Of a stretch of DNA of 8,453 bases, positions 5,769-8,453 are shown piece by piece. Source of the stretch: Dehalococcoidia bacterium. GTDB lineage: Bacteria > Chloroflexota > Dehalococcoidia > Lucifugimonadales > UBA3495. The position numbers and the translations under genes were made by a program. The DNA lies in contig JAJDXU010000361.1 of the NCBI GenBank assembly GCA_022823105.1, positions 1 to 8,453 on the forward strand. The letters run 5' to 3'. The notes below the pieces were generated by a model. That model saw nothing but the letters and a program-made list of their open reading frames with translations, was not told the DNA's origin and did no database searches. Within the stretch, counting starts at the first letter, position 1; every line of letters begins with the position of its first letter.

Positions 5769-7289
5769 ATGCGCCTGCGGAAGCCGCGCCATCCACGTCA
5801 TCCCCGGTTCGACCAAGGAGTCATCATCAGTACGCAATCCCCATCCCCGTCCCGACCCAGCCGACGACGATCTCATAACCGCGCTCGACACAACAGGCCT
5901 GAGCATAACGGGCCGCAACCGGGTCAACCGAAAAACAACCGGGCGCAACAGCACGCCGCCACCTGCGCGGATTGCGGAGCGAGCGCCACCGTGCCGTTCC
6001 GACCCAATCCCGACCGACCCGTGTTCTGCGCCTCATGCTGGAAAACTCGGCGCAGCGACGAAAACTCCACACTCCCGGCGACGGCAACGCACAGCCCTGA
6101 CACGAACCCGACAGCCGGCCAAAACCCAACGCACGATGTCGCCGCCCACGCCGATGTCTTCGCCGGAATCGACCTGAAATCCGCCACCAGGGCCGCCATC
6201 GGCCGGATGGACATCACGGACCCGACGCCAATCCAGGAGCGATCCATTCCCTGCCTCCTGGACGGACGGGACCTGATCGGCCAGGCGCGCACCGGCTCGG
6301 GCAAGACGCTGGCCTATGCCGCGCCCATGGTGGAACGATGCGACCCGTCCCAACGAGCCATCCAGGCGCTGGTTCTGGTTCCCACCCGTGAGCTCGCCAT
6401 CCAGGTGGCCGGAGTCGTGCAAAACCTCGCGGCGCCCCACCGCCTGCGCGTGACGCTGCTGTACGGCGGCAGGTCGTTGCGGCCGGAGCAGACGGCGCTG
6501 CGCAACGGCGCCCACATCATCATCGGCACGCCCGGGCGCACGCTGGACCATCTGCGCCAGGGCGCGTTGGACCTGGGCGCGGTCAGGTTCCTGGTCCTGG
6601 ACGAGGCCGACGAAATGCTGGACCTGGGGTTTGCCCGGGACGTTGACGCCATCCTCAGCCGCACGCCGGCCAAGCGGCAGACGGCCCTGCTGTCGGCGAC
6701 CATGCCGGAGTGGGTGGCCCAGACCGCCAAAAAACACCTGCGCGATCCCGTCATTGTGGAGGTCGATGCGGACGAGACGGCGCTTCCCACCGTGGAGCAT
6801 CGCGTGTACAGCATCCAGAAGGCCGACAAGATGGCCGCGCTGCGCACCCTGCTGGACCAGCGCGACGATGCCCCGGTCCTGGTGTTCGGAAAGACCAAGC
6901 ACGGCGTGAAAAGACTGGCCAGCCAACTGGGGACGTTCGGCTACCCCGTGGGAGCGCTGCAGGGGAACCTCAGCCAGTCGGCGCGCGAACGGGTGATGCG
7001 GGACTTTCGTTCCGGCGCCGTCCCGATCCTGGTCGCCACCAACGTGGCGGCGCGCGGGCTGGACGTGGCGGGAATCGCCCAGGTGATCAACTTTGACCTG
7101 CCCGATTCCGACCAGTTGTTCACCCACCGGGTCGGGCGCACCGGCCGCATGGGTCAGGCCGGAGAGGCGATAACGTTCATCACCCCCGACGACGGCCGCA
7201 AGTGGCGCGAGATTCAGCGCAACCTGGGCCACAGCTTTGCCGTCAAGTCGTGGAACCGGGAGGCGAAGCGAGCGGGCCTGCGCCGGTAG
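5769..7289 (+). CDS. DEAD-box RNA helicase with N-terminal zinc ribbon
   Basis: A 506-codon ATP-dependent RNA helicase of superfamily 2, expected to unwind structured RNA in ribosome assembly, mRNA turnover or cold adaptation. Both RecA-like domains are complete: PTPIQ Q-motif (152-156), ARTGSGKT (173-180), PTRELA (205-210), TPGR (254-257), DEAD (278-281), SAT (309-311), TNVAARGLD (424-432) and HRVGRTGR (453-460). The first ~60 residues are basic and low in complexity. They are followed by a zinc ribbon (C66, C69, C87, C90) with a VPFRPNPDRPVFC core, a module seen as a nucleic-acid-associated add-on. There is no C-terminal RNA-binding extension. The start is uncertain: ATG 5769 has no good ribosome-binding site, while AAGGAG at 5815-5820 precedes an in-frame ATC at 5826. 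Confidence 0.95.
   Translation: MRLRKPRHPRHPRFDQGVIISTQSPSPSRPSRRRSHNRARHNRPEHNGPQPGQPKNNRAQQHAATCADCGASATVPFRPNPDRPVFCASCWKTRRSDENSTLPATATHSPDTNPTAGQNPTHDVAAHADVFAGIDLKSATRAAIGRMDITDPTPIQERSIPCLLDGRDLIGQARTGSGKTLAYAAPMVERCDPSQRAIQALVLVPTRELAIQVAGVVQNLAAPHRLRVTLLYGGRSLRPEQTALRNGAHIIIGTPGRTLDHLRQGALDLGAVRFLVLDEADEMLDLGFARDVDAILSRTPAKRQTALLSATMPEWVAQTAKKHLRDPVIVEVDADETALPTVEHRVYSIQKADKMAALRTLLDQRDDAPVLVFGKTKHGVKRLASQLGTFGYPVGALQGNLSQSARERVMRDFRSGAVPILVATNVAARGLDVAGIAQVINFDLPDSDQLFTHRVGRTGRMGQAGEAITFITPDDGRKWREIQRNLGHSFAVKSWNREAKRAGLRR
5815..5828 (+). promoter_or_regulatory. Strong Shine-Dalgarno inside the helicase frame, with possible ATC start
   Basis: AAGGAG (5815-5820) is the best ribosome-binding sequence near the helicase. 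Five bases later, in frame, is ATC (5826-5828), a rare but possible initiator; no ATG, GTG or TTG follows at a suitable distance. Starting there removes 19 residues of arginine- and proline-rich sequence. The alternative is that the site is unused and ATG 5769 starts the protein. Confidence 0.35.
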
Positions 7290-7465
7290 CATGGCCCGGC
7301 CGGCGCGCCGGCGAGATACTGGAGCGGAACGCGGAGTACCGCGACTACGGCGTGGTACTCCGCGACGCGGTCAACCGCCGGTTCGAGCAGACCACGTCCA
7401 TCGCGGTGGGCCTGCTGGCAACGGCGGCATTCGCGGCGCTGCTGTGGCACAGGTGGCTGCCGTGA
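7250..7465 (+). CDS. Possible small membrane protein or gene remnant
   Basis: I do not recognise a family. The frame ends at TGA 7463-7465 and reads ERNAEYRDYGVVLRDAV, then RRFEQTTS, then a single hydrophobic segment (IAVGLLATAAFAALLW, about residues 51-66 from the GTG at 7250), and ends HRWLP. This is a charged amphipathic stretch with a C-terminal membrane anchor. No ATG is in frame. The only starts are GTG 7250 or GTG 7202, both inside the helicase gene and without a clear ribosome-binding site. The frame may therefore be the tail of a gene whose 5' part was lost, or not coding at all. A 14-bp hairpin (7330-7364) lies inside it and dictates part of its residue pattern. Confidence 0.3.
   Translation: MEPGGEASGPAPVAWPGRRAGEILERNAEYRDYGVVLRDAVNRRFEQTTSIAVGLLATAAFAALLWHRWLP
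7299..7312. repeat. 14-bp perfect palindrome after the helicase stop
   Basis: GCCGGCGCGCCGGC is self-complementary and begins 10 bases after the helicase stop. It can fold as a 5-bp stem with a CGCG loop. No T run follows. It may help 3'-end formation or be a chance GC palindrome. Confidence 0.4.
7330..7364. repeat. Strong 14-bp stem-loop downstream of the helicase
   Basis: CGCGGAGTACCGCG (7330-7343) pairs with CGTGGTACTCCGCG (7351-7364): 13 Watson-Crick pairs plus one G·U, around a 7-base loop (ACTACGG). It lies 41 bases past the helicase stop. No T tract follows, so it is more likely an mRNA 3'-stabilising or Rho-related hairpin, or a DNA palindrome, than a classical terminator. Confidence 0.7.
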
Positions 7466-7667
7466 TCTGAATCGTTTCCAAATCGTAGGCTGTGCCACGC
7501 CGTCGGCCGTGCCGGTCCCAACGCTCACGAGCCGGATGGGATCAATCCGGCTGGTATCATGGATCCGGTCGAAATGTTGACCGATGCGACGTTCGTATCG
7601 GACCGAGAGCGAGCCATTGAGGCCCCAACCTGTTCCGAGGCCTTGAGATCTCAGCGAGGTTTCGGGT
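7466..7667. other. Intergenic stretch with hairpin and palindromic site
   Basis: No gene is visible. It contains an 8-bp perfect stem-loop (AGCCGGAT 7530-7537, ATCCGGCT 7545-7552, 7-base loop, no T run), a promoter-like box at 7552-7560, and a near-palindrome (CCGATGCG 7581-7588, CGTATCGG 7594-7601, one G·T). The near-palindrome lies just downstream of the promoter-like box and could be an operator. Confidence 0.4.
7552..7560 (+). promoter_or_regulatory. Extended -10-like box before the response-regulator remnant
   Basis: TGGTATCAT is one base from the helicase promoter's TGGTATAAT, and both are preceded by C (CTGGTATMAT). It lies about 110 bases before the receiver remnant and probably served that gene when intact. 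There is no recognisable -35. Confidence 0.35.
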
Positions 7668-7945
7668 GTCAGGAAGTCGCTGGTGGTGGATGACGAGCCG
7701 GAGGTTGAGCCGATGTTCCGCTAGTGGATGCGGCGCGAAGTGAGGCGGGCGCGTCCGAGTTCCGGTACGCGCGTTTAGAGCGGCACGCTTTGGATGCGCT
7801 GGACGAGCAATGGCCGGCCCTGCCGTCGATGGTGGTATCGGCGTACGGCGAACCGGAGAATATCATTCGTGCGGAGGAGAGCGGCGCGGCGGGTATTGTG
7901 GTGAAGCCGGTCTACTTCACGGACCTGCGCGGGAAGGTGGCGGAG
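7668..7945 (+). pseudogene. Decayed response-regulator receiver domain
   Basis: The remains of a two-component response regulator. The first part (frame from 7668) reads RKSLVVDDEPEVEPMFR, with the paired acidic residues that bind Mg2+ at 7689-7694. It meets a TAG at 7722-7724, continues WMRREVR, then shifts by one base near 7740-7750 into the frame that reads AGASEFRYAR...ALDALDEQ. This passes straight to PALPSMVVSAYGEPENI, GAAGIVVKP (conserved Lys at 7904) and FTDLRGKVAE. The phospho-acceptor Asp segment is absent. From the DD pair to the Lys is about 72 codons, against 96 in CheY, so about 25 codons are missing. There is no recognisable ATG start or output domain. With a nonsense codon, a frameshift and an internal deletion, it cannot act as a phosphorylated regulator. 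Confidence 0.8.
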
Positions 7946-8137
7946 TCGATGGGGGACTCAGCGAGTAAGGGCCGCCCGCTAAAGGTTCACAATCTCGGGG
8001 TGATAACTGGCCGGCGGCTGGGTGGCCGAGGTGGTGGGTTGGTTCGGCGGGTGGAGTGATGGGGCGGTTTGTGGGACAGGGGTTGTGGGAAGCAAATTGG
8101 GTATCAAAATGGTCCTCCCCCTCGTGTACCAACCCGA
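7946..8137. other. Intergenic stretch between the convergent remnant and edge gene
   Basis: G-rich sequence with no recognisable gene, RNA or terminator. A frame continues from the receiver remnant to a stop near 8059, but its residues (GR-rich) look non-coding. Base composition begins to fall toward A+T from about 8090. Confidence 0.4.
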
Positions 8138-8453
8138 TCAATTTATTCTCGCTCCGATCCGTTGTTGTAGTTTCTGGCAGAGGTCATTCGCGTCGTCCCA
8201 AACTATGTGGTTATACTGCCGTGTATCAAAATGAAGCTTGCTGACCATGTCGTGGCGACACGTAAATATCACCGGGATATTTAGTCCCATAGCGAAACCT
8301 GCTTCGAAATACACGCCGCCGCGAGCGCCATCTTCCCCGTGTGTGAAATCGGCGACGATGAATTTGGACTTACGGATTTCGGCGATTATCGCATCGTCGA
8401 TCTTGTCCACAGTGGGGTCTCGGTTGATCACTTTCGCCTGATAACCGCTAGCA
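8138..8453 (-). CDS. Nucleoside 2-deoxyribosyltransferase-like protein, C-terminal part (5' end beyond window)
   Basis: 104 codons are visible, open to the window edge (first codons ASGYQAK, then VINRDPTVDKIDDAII); the gene starts outside, so the GTG at 8429-8431 should not be taken as its start. Features match the nucleoside 2-deoxyribosyltransferase-like superfamily: KIDDAIIAEIRKSKFIVADFT, a GARGGVYFEAGFAMG block whose Glu (codon 8303-8305) aligns with the catalytic nucleophile, then IPVIFTCRHD, LHFDTRQYNHIVW and a C-terminal helix ending ARIN. Such proteins cleave N-glycosidic bonds of nucleosides or nucleotides. Some relatives occur in variable, defence-rich regions, but this subgroup's substrate is not established. 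G+C is about 50% (157 of 313 bases from 8141), far below its neighbours, which suggests acquisition by transfer. Confidence 0.8.
   Translation of the reverse strand, partial: ASGYQAKVINRDPTVDKIDDAIIAEIRKSKFIVADFTHGEDGARGGVYFEAGFAMGLNIPVIFTCRHDMVSKLHFDTRQYNHIVWDDANDLCQKLQQRIGARIN

Noticed and set aside
5624..5878. 84-codon + frame across the helicase promoter
   Set aside because: It overlaps the promoter, the MITE end and the helicase 5' region in another frame; no ribosome-binding site or motif.
6033..7292. Minus-strand open frame of 419 codons opposite the helicase
   Set aside because: Antisense shadow of the DEAD-box gene; no domain is recognisable.
8101..8233. 11-bp direct repeat GTATCAAAATG at 8101-8111 and 8223-8233
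   Set aside because: The second copy lies in the HFDT codons of the edge gene and similarity does not extend; probably chance in A+T-richer DNA.
8022..8441. Short + strand frames opposite the edge gene
   Set aside because: Antisense to the deoxyribosyltransferase-like gene, whose minus-strand reading has clear family motifs.
1..8453. CRISPR array, tRNA or rRNA gene
   Set aside because: No regularly spaced repeats, no cloverleaf with the usual TTCGANNC arm context, and no rRNA-like stretches were seen in the gaps.

Overview
The window is a GC-rich bacterial chromosome segment, roughly two-thirds G+C by hand count of sample lines. The last ~310 bases drop to about 50%. Four full-length genes lie head to tail on the + strand: an MmgE/PrpD-family protein, a membrane fatty acid desaturase with a QIEHH third His-box, the transcription accessory protein Tex, and a DEAD-box RNA helicase with an N-terminal CxxC...CxxC zinc ribbon. 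This mix, the helicase's zinc-ribbon style and the interspersed palindromic repeats recall environmental Chloroflexota (SAR202-like) metagenome contigs. That assignment is an impression and nothing in the window proves it.

Layout: 1-293 is non-coding and holds a two-hairpin palindromic repeat (13-115). MmgE/PrpD occupies 294-1637. A 351-base gap follows with a long interrupted stem-loop ending in a short T run. The desaturase is at 1989-3113, then a 111-base gap with a small tandem repeat, then tex at 3225-5360. The 408-base gap before the helicase contains a 207-bp MITE-like element with 16-bp imperfect inverted termini and an exact 11-bp flanking direct repeat. A second copy of the palindromic repeat sits inside it. 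Just beyond is an extended -10 promoter for the helicase (5769-7289). After the helicase come a very strong hairpin inside a possible small membrane-protein frame (to 7465), another promoter-like site, and a decayed response-regulator receiver gene (7668-7945) with a stop codon, a frameshift and a missing phospho-acceptor segment. The right edge holds the C-terminal part of a minus-strand nucleoside 2-deoxyribosyltransferase-like gene that continues out of the window.

The genes do not form an obvious pathway: spacings of 111-408 bases, each with repeats or hairpins, suggest separate transcription units. The part after ~7300 looks like accessory DNA under decay and exchange: an orphan small frame, a pseudogene, and a lower-GC gene of the type often found in variable regions. 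No CRISPR array, tRNA, rRNA, transposase gene or clear new multi-gene system is visible. The most interesting signals are the two palindromic repeats whose stems differ by pair-preserving changes, the MITE-like element, and the low-GC edge gene.
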